From DAIDKA01 sp036498905 (lineage in GTDB: Bacteria > Pseudomonadota > Gammaproteobacteria > Steroidobacterales > Steroidobacteraceae): DNA of 64,000 bases. The stretch lies in contig DASYER010000075.1 of assembly GCA_036498905.1 (NCBI GenBank), forward strand, positions 1 through 64,000, written 5' to 3'. Below the pieces are notes generated by a model. That model was not told where the DNA came from. It did no database searches and was given only the letters and a program-made list of their open reading frames with translations. The translations under genes were made by a program, and so were the position numbers. Positions 8,812 to 16,733 of this stretch are shown in pieces (the first letter of the stretch is position 1; every line of letters starts with the position of its first letter).

Positions 8812-9809
8812 ACGGCCGTCAAAAATGAGACGCCGACCGCCCCGAGGAAGCCGCTCGCGCGCTGGCGCCCGTCGGCCACCGAGCCGTAGTCTTCCGCCAA
8901 AATACGCTCGACCCGGTAGCGGTGGTAGTTCGCGATCAGATCGCGACACGGCATGACCTGGCGATTTTCCTCGCCGTAGAGTTCCCGGTGCAGAGCCGGC
9001 AGCCCGTACCAAGGGACGCCAGTCTTGGTGTGATGCGCGTTGTGATACGGGAAATTCAGTACCAGGAGATTGAGCCAAGTCCAACGGGTCGCCAGCAGAT
9101 TCGAGTAAGTATTCTCGTATTCGTACAGCCGCGTACGACGCGGATCGGGCGGAGCCGGAGCCAGCGACTGCGAGGGAAACACCTCATAAGTGTGCTGGAA
9201 GGCATCCATGAAGCGTAGCACCTGGAGGAATATGAGATAGGAGAGCGCATACAGCATGAGTGCCTTCACCGATACCAGCGCCAACGCAGCCCACAACGCC
9301 ATTCGCACCACCAACAGGCTCACAGTGCGAGTCCGGTCGCGCAGCGTCCCATGGCGAACAGGTACCACAACGATCATCGCGCGCATCAGGAACTCCACGA
9401 CCGGGATATAGGCCCATTCGAGCACCAGCACCGCTCGCCGAATCCATAACGGTGCGCGCCTGAGAACAGCCCGATAGTCAAAGGTCACGACGTCCAGCCG
9501 GTCCGTGTGATGGCGCAGATGCTTAATTTTCAGCCTCTGATAGTCCGCCAGGCATGATCCGTTTATCCAGCTCATCAGCATGCCGAGCCGATCGTTGGAC
9601 ACGATGCGGGCGAAGACATTCTGATGAACGCATTCATGAATCATGTACGCTGAAGAGATGAGCGCATGGGCTGTCAGGAGCACGCCGACGACATTCACGA
9701 GGAACTCGGGACGTGTCAGCAACCACACTCCAAGCGCCCAGCCTACAAAGGTGTATGCAATCATGACTGCATTGGGCCAAGCACCCGTTCCCCGAAACAG
9801 CCGATTCAT
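8808..9809 (-). CDS. Fatty-acid-desaturase-like membrane di-iron enzyme
   Basis: A 333-residue integral membrane protein with the histidine boxes of the fatty acid desaturase/hydroxylase superfamily: HECVH (H58-H62), HLRHH (97-101), a FQHTYE segment near 212, and HNAHH near 258. Several hydrophobic segments separate the boxes. The family uses a di-iron centre and O2 to desaturate or hydroxylate unactivated carbons, including alkane and amine-type substrates. ATG 9809 follows the previous stop by 2 bp, and the 3' end overlaps the hydrolase gene, so it is firmly part of the guanidine-riboswitch operon. Such an enzyme is not in the known guanidine pathway. I infer oxidation of an N-alkyl chain on a guanidine compound, but lipid desaturation remains possible. 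Confidence 0.8.
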   Translation of the reverse strand: MNRLFRGTGAWPNAVMIAYTFVGWALGVWLLTRPEFLVNVVGVLLTAHALISSAYMIHECVHQNVFARIVSNDRLGMLMSWINGSCLADYQRLKIKHLRHHTDRLDVVTFDYRAVLRRAPLWIRRAVLVLEWAYIPVVEFLMRAMIVVVPVRHGTLRDRTRTVSLLVVRMALWAALALVSVKALMLYALSYLIFLQVLRFMDAFQHTYEVFPSQSLAPAPPDPRRTRLYEYENTYSNLLATRWTWLNLLVLNFPYHNAHHTKTGVPWYGLPALHRELYGEENRQVMPCRDLIANYHRYRVERILAEDYGSVADGRQRASGFLGAVGVSFLTAV

Positions 9810-9811
9810 CG

Positions 9812-10813
9812 CTATTCTCCCGGATGGGCCTGTAGAGTGGTGACAAAGGACGCATCGAAGGTTGCTTCGATCGGGGGTGGAGTTCGAATCTGCCCTTCGC
9901 GCTTCAGAATCTCACCGATAATGCTGCCGCTCGCGTAAAACGACGGCAACACGGACGTCTTCTTGAACACATCACCGAGTTGAGCCAGGGGTGGGTTTTC
10001 GACGTTCTGGAGCTGGGCCTTGACATCAGCAACACTGAGTCCGAGCGCGCGGCCGATGAGGCTGGCAGCTTTATCCGGCTCGCGGCTCATGAATTCCAGT
10101 CCGTCCAAGGTGCCCCGGATCAGTGCCTGAACGAGCTGCGGATTCTTGGCAATGGTCTCCTGCCTGAAGGCGAGCACGTCAGTGATCAGTCCGCGCGCCT
10201 CGCGCGAGGACAGCAGCACGTGGAACTGATTGCCCCCGCCCACTTTTCGAATCATCGACACACTGGGCTCATAGGTCACGCCGGCATCCACCGCACCGCT
10301 CGCCATGATCGCGACGACCCCCTCGGGCGTGGAATTAACCGTGCGGACGTCACTCTGGGAAAGCCCGGCCTGTGCCAAAGCGTATCCGAGGAGAAAGTCC
10401 GATGGCGATGAAGGTTGGAAAGCGACCTTGCGGCCCTTCAGGTCCTTGACGGTGCGGATGGCGGTGCTTGCAAGGATCGCATCTCCGCCGACAGAATAAT
10501 CGAGCGGCATCACAACCTTCAGATTCCATCCCTTGGATACCGAGCTGATCACCTGGTCGTAAGTCAGGGTGGAGGCCCCGAGCTCACCACCCTCAAGTGC
10601 GCCCGTCATCAGTGAGTTGTCACTGAAAGTGACGAGCTTCACGTCCCAACCATACTTGCGGTAGTAGCCATTTGCCGCAGCACAATACAGCGGACCATAG
10701 CCAATCCAGTTGACTACGCCAAGACTGACGTGTTCCATGGCGCCGCTGACTCGGGGCGTTGTTATCAGGGTCAAAGCGGCTGCGACCCAGCCGATAATTG
10801 CCAAGCGCATCAT
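9812..10813 (-). CDS. ABC transporter substrate-binding protein, nitrate/taurine type (second copy)
   Basis: A 333-residue periplasmic binding protein of the SsuA/TauA/NMT1-like class: signal peptide (MMRLAIIGWVAAALTLITT... VSGA), then VSLGVVNWIGYGPLYCAAANGYYRKYG, where the N-W-x-G-Y motif opens the ligand cleft, and LKGRKVAFQPSSPSDFLL at the hinge. ATG 10813 (or the adjacent ATG 10810) has GAGGAG 11 bases upstream, inside the end of the sulfotransferase gene. It is a diverged second binding protein in the operon (the other is 13923-14924), so the single permease/ATPase pair may be fed by two receptors with different ligands. Ligand identity is inferred only from the guanidine riboswitch context. 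Confidence 0.87.
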   Translation of the reverse strand: MMRLAIIGWVAAALTLITTPRVSGAMEHVSLGVVNWIGYGPLYCAAANGYYRKYGWDVKLVTFSDNSLMTGALEGGELGASTLTYDQVISSVSKGWNLKVVMPLDYSVGGDAILASTAIRTVKDLKGRKVAFQPSSPSDFLLGYALAQAGLSQSDVRTVNSTPEGVVAIMASGAVDAGVTYEPSVSMIRKVGGGNQFHVLLSSREARGLITDVLAFRQETIAKNPQLVQALIRGTLDGLEFMSREPDKAASLIGRALGLSVADVKAQLQNVENPPLAQLGDVFKKTSVLPSFYASGSIIGEILKREGQIRTPPPIEATFDASFVTTLQAHPGE

Positions 10814-10821
10814 AATAAGTG

Positions 10822-12291
10822 TTACTCCTCGACATTGATGCCCGCCGCCAGCAGCTGCTGCCTCAATGGCTCGAGCTGCTGCGCGTAGTGACGCCACTCC
10901 CCGACAGCCGTGGCATAGAGTGGTCGGCGCACCTGGACGGCACTCGCGGTCGTGGTGGCCGTGGTATTCGAATGAAACTGCATGCAGCCCTGCTCCCACT
11001 CGAGGCCGCAGAACTCGAGTAAACGCTGCGTTTGCGTCTGTTGGTCAGCGACTAATGCCTCGTACCTCAGCTCGTGAATGCATCCCGGTAACGTCGCGCG
11101 CCAGTGATCCATCAAGCGACGATATGCGACGTAGTAGCTTCCGATCTCCTCGAGGTCATACGAGAAAGGATAGCCGTCCTTGAACAAGGTCTTGAACATT
11201 GCATAGCAGGCTGCCATTGGGCTACGCCGCACGTGTACGATTCGCGCGTGCGGAAGCGCACGCTGGATCAGCCCGCAATACAAATAGTTCAGCGGCATTT
11301 TGTCAGTGAAGAGCTGGGCGGTCATGCCGGCGGCGCGAACGCGCGATAGGTAGTTACGCCCGAGGCGCCCAAAGTCAATGTCCGCAGACTGCCTCACGAG
11401 CTCACGGCGTGCCGGCGGACTACGGCCGTTGCCCGCCACGCCCGCAACAGCCGCGACTACACCCAACGCGAAATGCGGCAATTCGCCGCCCGCGCGCACG
11501 GCCGAATGACTGCCGAGAATCCGCTCCAAAAGAGTGCTGCCGCTGCGTGGCAGGCCCACGATGAATATCGGCGTGCCATCAGCGCTTTTGATGGCGGCCG
11601 ACGCGGCTGCGGCCGCTGCCTTGGCCAACCACACTTTCGGATATGCTTCGATGATCCAGTCTACGGTTGCGACATCCATTCCAACGTCGTATCGCAGGTG
11701 CTCACGCCGCGCCCGCGCCCCGCGCGCCAGGTGCTCGAAGGACCGACTGTACTGCCCGAGATCCTCGTACTCCTTGGCTAGTGCGTAGCGCAGCGCCACC
11801 TCTCCGTGCCAACCCGTCTCACCTAGGGCAAGTCGTGCCTCCAGTTCCACCGTGTGATTGCGCTCTGAACTCTGCCGCCGCAACTCCGAGCGGTTAAGAT
11901 AGGCTTCATAATCTTCGGGCTTCTGGCGAATCACGCGATCGTAGTCGCGTTCGGCGCCGTCCAGATCTCCCAGGAAGCGACGCACTGCCGCGCGGTTGAA
12001 TGTGAAATGCGGCTCATCGGGCGCCAGCGCAATCGCCTGTTCAAAGGCTGCCAGCGCGCGTGGCTGGTCACTTGCCCTGGTGAAGAGATTGCCAATGGCA
12101 TCAAGCACCGCCGCGTCCGTGGAGGCGCGACGTTGCGCGGCAGCGGCCGCCTCACACGCCCTGCTGACCTGGCCCAGCGCCAGCAGGCACTGCGCCCGCT
12201 GCAGCAGCAGGCGCGGATTGTCCGGGGCGCGCCGCAATGCCGATTCAGTCTGGAGCAACGCCTCCGTCGCACTGGCCGGAGCGTGCGTCAT
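10822..12291 (-). CDS. Tetratricopeptide-repeat sulfotransferase
   Basis: A 489-residue protein with an N-terminal TPR array (about residues 10-190; repeats such as PDNPRLLLQRAQCLLALGQ and ALAAFEQAIALAPDEPHFTFNRAAV) and a C-terminal sulfotransferase domain. The PAPS 5'-phosphosulfate loop is FIVGLPRSGSTLLERILGSH near 245-264, and the 3'-phosphate motif is around RIVHVRRSPMAACYAMF. No signal peptide is seen, so it is cytoplasmic. Its ATG overlaps the TGA of the ABC ATPase gene by 4 bp. The acceptor is unknown: TPR-sulfotransferases modify small molecules or peptides. It is an unexpected member of a guanidine operon and may act on the imported compound or on a secreted carrier. Confidence 0.83.
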   Translation of the reverse strand: MTHAPASATEALLQTESALRRAPDNPRLLLQRAQCLLALGQVSRACEAAAAAQRRASTDAAVLDAIGNLFTRASDQPRALAAFEQAIALAPDEPHFTFNRAAVRRFLGDLDGAERDYDRVIRQKPEDYEAYLNRSELRRQSSERNHTVELEARLALGETGWHGEVALRYALAKEYEDLGQYSRSFEHLARGARARREHLRYDVGMDVATVDWIIEAYPKVWLAKAAAAAASAAIKSADGTPIFIVGLPRSGSTLLERILGSHSAVRAGGELPHFALGVVAAVAGVAGNGRSPPARRELVRQSADIDFGRLGRNYLSRVRAAGMTAQLFTDKMPLNYLYCGLIQRALPHARIVHVRRSPMAACYAMFKTLFKDGYPFSYDLEEIGSYYVAYRRLMDHWRATLPGCIHELRYEALVADQQTQTQRLLEFCGLEWEQGCMQFHSNTTATTTASAVQVRRPLYATAVGEWRHYAQQLEPLRQQLLAAGINVEE

Positions 12292-13127
12292 GCCCGTGCA
12301 ACCACTGAGGGCGAAAGCCGCTGCAAGAGTTCGAAATCTGTGCGCATGCCGGATGTCTGGCGAATCCGGTCAAGGACCCGCAGGCGCAATGCCAGGAATT
12401 CCGCCGAGTATTTCATGGCCAATGAACGGTTCGCCGGAAGCGGCACTTCATAGATCGAGTCTATGCGACCCGGCTTTGGCGCCATCAGAACCACACGGTG
12501 GCCAAGATAGATCGCCTCCTCCACATCGTGCGTCACAAATACGACGGTGCAGCCCTCGAGCGCCGACACATGGAGGATGAGATCGTGCATGACCTCGCGG
12601 GTTTGCGCGTCCAGCGCTCCAAATGGTTCGTCCATGAGCAGAATGCGCGGCCGCGTCATAAGCGCGCGCGCAATCGCGACTCGCTGCTGCATTCCTCCGG
12701 ATAGTTCCGAAGGGAAAGCGTCGGCCGCGTGGGTCAATCCCATGACACGAAGCAGTGCGTCGGCCCGACCCGAGGCCGCCTCGACATCAGAGCTGGTACG
12801 GTCACGCGTATGCGCCGTGAGCTGTCGCGGAAACTTGATATTGTTGATCACCGAGAGCCACGGATAAAGGCTGTAGTCCTGGAATACCATCGCGCGGTCG
12901 GCGCCCGGTGCGACAACGGGCGCTCCCGCTGCCTCCAGATGACCCGCCGTCTGTGTCTCAAGTCCGGCCAATATCCGCAGCAGGGTCGATTTTCCACAAC
13001 CCGATGCCCCCACGAGCGTCACGAACTCTCCCTGCGTGACATCCAGACACACGTTATCAAGTGCGGTCACGCGGGCCCGGCCTTCACCGAACACCTTGCA
13101 CACCGACCGACAGCTGATGATGGCCAT
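12288..13127 (-). CDS. ABC transporter ATP-binding protein, nitrate/taurine type
   Basis: A 279-residue SsuB/TauB-type ATPase. The nucleotide-binding motifs are complete: Walker A GASGCGKSTLL, Q-loop near VFQDYSLYPWL, signature LSGGMQQRVAIARAL, Walker B RILLMDEPFGALD, and the switch His in VFVTHDVEEA. I start at ATG 13127, whose first base is 1 bp after the permease stop codon (TGA 13131-13129). An extension to 13229 would overlap the permease. It powers import through the neighbouring permease, supplied by one or both substrate-binding proteins in this operon. In guanidine-I regulons this transporter class is annotated as nitrate/sulfonate-like and is thought to carry guanidine. Confidence 0.92.
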   Translation of the reverse strand: MAIISCRSVCKVFGEGRARVTALDNVCLDVTQGEFVTLVGASGCGKSTLLRILAGLETQTAGHLEAAGAPVVAPGADRAMVFQDYSLYPWLSVINNIKFPRQLTAHTRDRTSSDVEAASGRADALLRVMGLTHAADAFPSELSGGMQQRVAIARALMTRPRILLMDEPFGALDAQTREVMHDLILHVSALEGCTVVFVTHDVEEAIYLGHRVVLMAPKPGRIDSIYEVPLPANRSLAMKYSAEFLALRLRVLDRIRQTSGMRTDFELLQRLSPSVVARA

Positions 13128-13128
13128 G

Positions 13129-13926
13129 TCAGTTCCGGACGTGCAGGTAGGGGAAAGAGAGCCGATGGATGAGTCGGAACCCCTGATCCATCGCCAGGCC
13201 GATCGCACCGATGAGCACGATGCCGGCAAATATCTTGTCGGTCTGCAAGAACCGTTGCGCTTTGATGATGGCGTATCCGAGCCCCGAATTTGCAGCGACG
13301 AGTTCAGCCACGACCAGGTAAGTCCACGCCCAGCCCATGGTGACGCGCAAGGTGTCGAGAAGGGCCGGCTTGGCCGACGGGACGATGACCTTTTCGATCA
13401 CTTCGCAACGCGTCGCGCCCATCGTCTGAGCCGCCTCGATCTGGGCCATCGGCACACGTCGAACATCTTCCGCCACCATCAGTACCATCTGAAAGAAGGT
13501 ACCGATGAATATGATCGCCACCTTGGCCGGCTCTTCGATCCCGACCCAAAGCATCACCAGGGGGATGAAGGCCACCGCCGGCATGTAGCGTACGAAATCG
13601 GTAAGCGGCTCCAGCAGTGCCTGCACCACACGGAAGGACCCGATCAGGAGCCCCAGGGGCATGGCGATAAGCGCCGACAGGGCCCAGCCGGCGGTCACTC
13701 TGAAGGTACTGATGAGAATGTCGTCAACCAGGTGATCGTCGCTGAACCAGGTTGCAGCACGCTGCAGCACATCGATTGGACCCGGAAGGAAGACTCGATT
13801 GACTGATCCGAATAGCGTCAGCACCGTCCAGAGCGCGAGCGGCACGATGAGACCGACGGCCGCCAGCATCCAGTAGCTTCGCTGGCTCAGCCGGCCGCGA
13901 ATCTTCCATGCCGAGCGCCCGTTCAT
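13129..13926 (-). CDS. ABC transporter permease, nitrate/taurine type
   Basis: A 265-residue SsuC/TauC-like permease with about six membrane segments. A conserved BPD_transp_1 region includes the EAA loop (VPMAQIEAAQTMGATRCEVIEKV... around residues 160-185), which docks the ATPase. The N terminus is short and cytoplasmic. ATG 13926 overlaps the stop of the upstream binding-protein gene by 4 bp, and the stop is 1 bp from the ATPase start, so transporter subunits are translationally linked. Substrate is inferred to be guanidine or a guanidine compound from the operon and riboswitch. Confidence 0.9.
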   Translation of the reverse strand: MNGRSAWKIRGRLSQRSYWMLAAVGLIVPLALWTVLTLFGSVNRVFLPGPIDVLQRAATWFSDDHLVDDILISTFRVTAGWALSALIAMPLGLLIGSFRVVQALLEPLTDFVRYMPAVAFIPLVMLWVGIEEPAKVAIIFIGTFFQMVLMVAEDVRRVPMAQIEAAQTMGATRCEVIEKVIVPSAKPALLDTLRVTMGWAWTYLVVAELVAANSGLGYAIIKAQRFLQTDKIFAGIVLIGAIGLAMDQGFRLIHRLSFPYLHVRN

Positions 13927-14924
13927 GGCTTCGCGGCCGACGCTGAAGCCGCCCCGGCGGCGATCGCTGCGTCAATCAGGGAATGATCCACGCCCTTGGC
14001 AGCATCGGGCTGTCCATCAATGAGCTTATTTGCCAACAGAAATGCCCCGATGTTGGGAGCCACGCGCACCAGACTGCGTGGGCTCTTCGGATCGAATGCC
14101 TCCAAATTGGCCGCCGCATCGAAGAAGCGCGTTCCAGGCAGGAAGACACGGTACTGCTCGGGCGACATGCTGACGATCCGCGACATGATGGCGACGGCCC
14201 GATCCGGTTGCGCGCGGATGAACGCTTCGGTATCAAACCATGCCCGCACCATCCCGATGAAGTCCTTGCGTTTGCTCTGCAGTGATCGCTCCTGGGCGAC
14301 CAACAGATCCGGAATCAGCCCCGGCATCTGCGCTGAGCTGAACAGCGGCACCCCCTTGCCGCTCTTTTGAATCTGGCTGATCCAGGGATTCCACACGACT
14401 GCCGCGTCCACTCTGCCACTCATGAACGCCGCGGCGGCGTCACCCGCTGACAGATTCACTACCGTGACATCCGTTGGGCTCAACCCATTGCGCGCCAGCG
14501 CCGTGTAGAGCACGAAGTGCGAAACACTGTATTGCTCCAGCGCAACGGTGTGATGGCGTAGATCCGCAAAGGTCTTGATCTTCGGGCCCACCAGTAGTGC
14601 GTCGTTGCCTGCGGAATTGTCGTTGACGAGTACCGCCTTCAGCGGCAGCCCCTTGGCAAGGGGCCCCAGGGTGTCTGACCAGGTCTGGCTGTTGGCATCC
14701 AATTGGCCGCTGGAAAGTGCGGAAATGGAATCACTGTAATTGGCAAACCAAACAAGTTTTACGTCCGCCCCGTATTTGCGGAAGTACCCTTGATCCTGTG
14801 CCACATACCAGGCTACCCATCCAGTCCAATCGGAAACACCGACTTTGATCTGTGCGTGGGCCGGCAACACTGCAACCGCCGCCATAAGCAGCGGGCCAAC
14901 GAGAATTCGAGTCAGGCGATTCAT
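13923..14924 (-). CDS. ABC transporter substrate-binding protein, nitrate/taurine type (first copy)
   Basis: A 333-residue periplasmic binding protein with signal peptide (MNRLTRILVGPLLMAAVAVLPAHAQ) and the NMT1/SsuA-like fold: KVGVSDWTGWVAWYVAQDQGYFRKYG at the first lobe, then a repeated-domain hinge around FADLRHHTVALEQYSVSHF. The D-W-T-G-W cleft motif differs from N-W-I-G-Y in the second binding protein of this operon, so the two probably recognise different ligands. ATG 14924 overlaps the allophanate hydrolase TGA by 4 bp. Its place directly before the permease and ATPase makes it the primary receptor of the importer. Confidence 0.88.
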   Translation of the reverse strand: MNRLTRILVGPLLMAAVAVLPAHAQIKVGVSDWTGWVAWYVAQDQGYFRKYGADVKLVWFANYSDSISALSSGQLDANSQTWSDTLGPLAKGLPLKAVLVNDNSAGNDALLVGPKIKTFADLRHHTVALEQYSVSHFVLYTALARNGLSPTDVTVVNLSAGDAAAAFMSGRVDAAVVWNPWISQIQKSGKGVPLFSSAQMPGLIPDLLVAQERSLQSKRKDFIGMVRAWFDTEAFIRAQPDRAVAIMSRIVSMSPEQYRVFLPGTRFFDAAANLEAFDPKSPRSLVRVAPNIGAFLLANKLIDGQPDAAKGVDHSLIDAAIAAGAASASAAKP

Positions 14925-16732
14925 GGGGAGGCTCCGGATGTTTGGGCGGTCGCGGCCGATCGGGAGATATAGGCGCGCCAGCCGCCGTCGGCCGTGATGT
15001 CGAGAGCACCGATGATCGCGCGGGGCTCGGCGACAAATCCCTTGACGCTTGAGCCGTCCGCCAGCAGGACAGTGCCGATGGCCAGCGGCGCTGGCACTTC
15101 GTTCACGAAGCTGCCGAAGCCGGCAAGGTCCAGCTCGTAGATCTCAGTTTCGATGGCAGCGCCGCCGGCGCCCGCATGCACCAGCGCCGGTTTTGCCGGA
15201 GTCTGGGCGGTCATCGCGTAAAGCCGATATACCGGTGCGGTGCGGGTATGTTGGATCAGACGAGCGCACCGCGAACTCAACTGCCAATGCAATGGCATGC
15301 CGGACAGGTGAGCGCCGACTACCGCCAGCTGGACTCGCGCCGGCCGCGATTGTGTATCGAGCGGCGGCACCGGGAACTTCAAGCACGGGGTGTAGCGCCC
15401 GGCAAGTGCAAGCAGGTTGGCATCAGCCCACGCGGGACCGATGAGGCTCATACCCACACCGGTCGCGTTGCTGCGGAACCCGGCGGGCAGGGCGATGGCG
15501 CTCATGTCCAGCAGGTTCACGAAGTTGGTGTAGACCCCGAGCTGCGCGTTGAGCTCATAGGGTTCCGCGAGTACCTCACTCAGTCGATAAATCGTCGGAG
15601 TCGTCGGCAGTAGGAGCACGTCGATCCGTTCCCACAACTCTTCGGCTATCCGAGCGTAACCCTGCTGGGCGTACAAGCCGCGGAACGCATCGACGGCGGA
15701 CAGGCCCTTCGCGGCCTGGAGGATGGAACGGACCACCGGATGGATGGTGTTCGGATGGTTCTGCAGCATCTCATCCGCCACGGCAACGCGCTCGGCCACC
15801 CAGGGCCCGCCATAGAGCAGACGCGCTGCCTGAATCAGAGTTGCCACATCGACGACCACGGGGCTGCCGCCGATGGCTTGCAGCCCGGCGCTGGCGGCGG
15901 CATAGCATCGCGCATCGTCAGGCGCCAGGTCGGCCAGCTGCCCCTGCTGTGGTATGCCAAAACGAAATCGCGCGCCAATCGAAGGTCCACGGGACGGCGC
16001 ACGCCTCGCAAAGGAGTCCTCCGCGTCGAACCGCGCGAGCACGGCATCAACGAGCGCCGCATCGGCGGCATTGGTCGTCAGGGTCGAGATACAGTCCAGG
16101 CTCCGGCAGGCGGGCACGAGGCCGCGCGTACTCCAGCGGCCGCGCGTGGGTTTGAAGCCAACGAGATGATTAAAGGCCGCGGGTACGCGTCCGGACCCAG
16201 CGGTATCGGAACCCAGGGCCAACGGTACGATGCCTGCGGCAACGGCCACCGCAGAACCGGAGCTGGACCCACCACTTATGAACTCACGATTGAAAACGCA
16301 GCCCACTGCACCGTACGGACTGCGCGTCCCGACCAGTCCGGTGGCGAACTGATCAAGGTTGGTCTTGCCCAGTACGATCGCGCCGGCCGCTGTCAGATGC
16401 TCGATGACCGTGGCGGAGCGCTCAGGGCGGTAGGCGAAGCGCGGGCAGCCAGCCGTCGTCGCCAGACCCACCACATCGATGTTGTCTTTGACCGCAACGG
16501 GCACACCGGCCAGCGCCAGCACCTCCCCGGCCGCAATCCTTCTGTCGATGATCTCTGCCTGCGCCAGAAGCTCTGACTCGGCCGGACGGTCGATCCATAC
16601 TTGGGGTTGAATCTTGTCGTAAGCGCGCGCGCGAGCGAGAGACTCGCCCACGACCGCGGTGGCGCTGCGTGTACCGCTATTCACATCTCGAGCAATCGTG
16701 GTCACGCTCCATTCCTGGTCACGTCCGTCCAT
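14921..16732 (-). CDS. atzF: Allophanate hydrolase
   Basis: A 603-residue AtzF-type enzyme (typical length about 600) that splits allophanate into two NH3 and two CO2. The N-terminal amidase-signature domain has the Ser-cisSer-Lys triad: Lys in GVPVAVKDNIDV, Ser in GGSSSGSAVAVAAG and the nucleophile in LGSDTAGSGRVPAAFN. The C-terminal allophanate-hydrolase domain (about 470-600) is present, with LVHAGAGGAAIETEIYELDL. ATG 16732 is the start because it follows the carboxylase stop by 1 bp; the reading extends further up only inside the carboxylase gene. In this operon it finishes guanidine degradation after carboxylation and deimination. Confidence 0.93.
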   Translation of the reverse strand: MDGRDQEWSVTTIARDVNSGTRSATAVVGESLARARAYDKIQPQVWIDRPAESELLAQAEIIDRRIAAGEVLALAGVPVAVKDNIDVVGLATTAGCPRFAYRPERSATVIEHLTAAGAIVLGKTNLDQFATGLVGTRSPYGAVGCVFNREFISGGSSSGSAVAVAAGIVPLALGSDTAGSGRVPAAFNHLVGFKPTRGRWSTRGLVPACRSLDCISTLTTNAADAALVDAVLARFDAEDSFARRAPSRGPSIGARFRFGIPQQGQLADLAPDDARCYAAASAGLQAIGGSPVVVDVATLIQAARLLYGGPWVAERVAVADEMLQNHPNTIHPVVRSILQAAKGLSAVDAFRGLYAQQGYARIAEELWERIDVLLLPTTPTIYRLSEVLAEPYELNAQLGVYTNFVNLLDMSAIALPAGFRSNATGVGMSLIGPAWADANLLALAGRYTPCLKFPVPPLDTQSRPARVQLAVVGAHLSGMPLHWQLSSRCARLIQHTRTAPVYRLYAMTAQTPAKPALVHAGAGGAAIETEIYELDLAGFGSFVNEVPAPLAIGTVLLADGSSVKGFVAEPRAIIGALDITADGGWRAYISRSAATAQTSGASP

Positions 16733-16733
16733 T

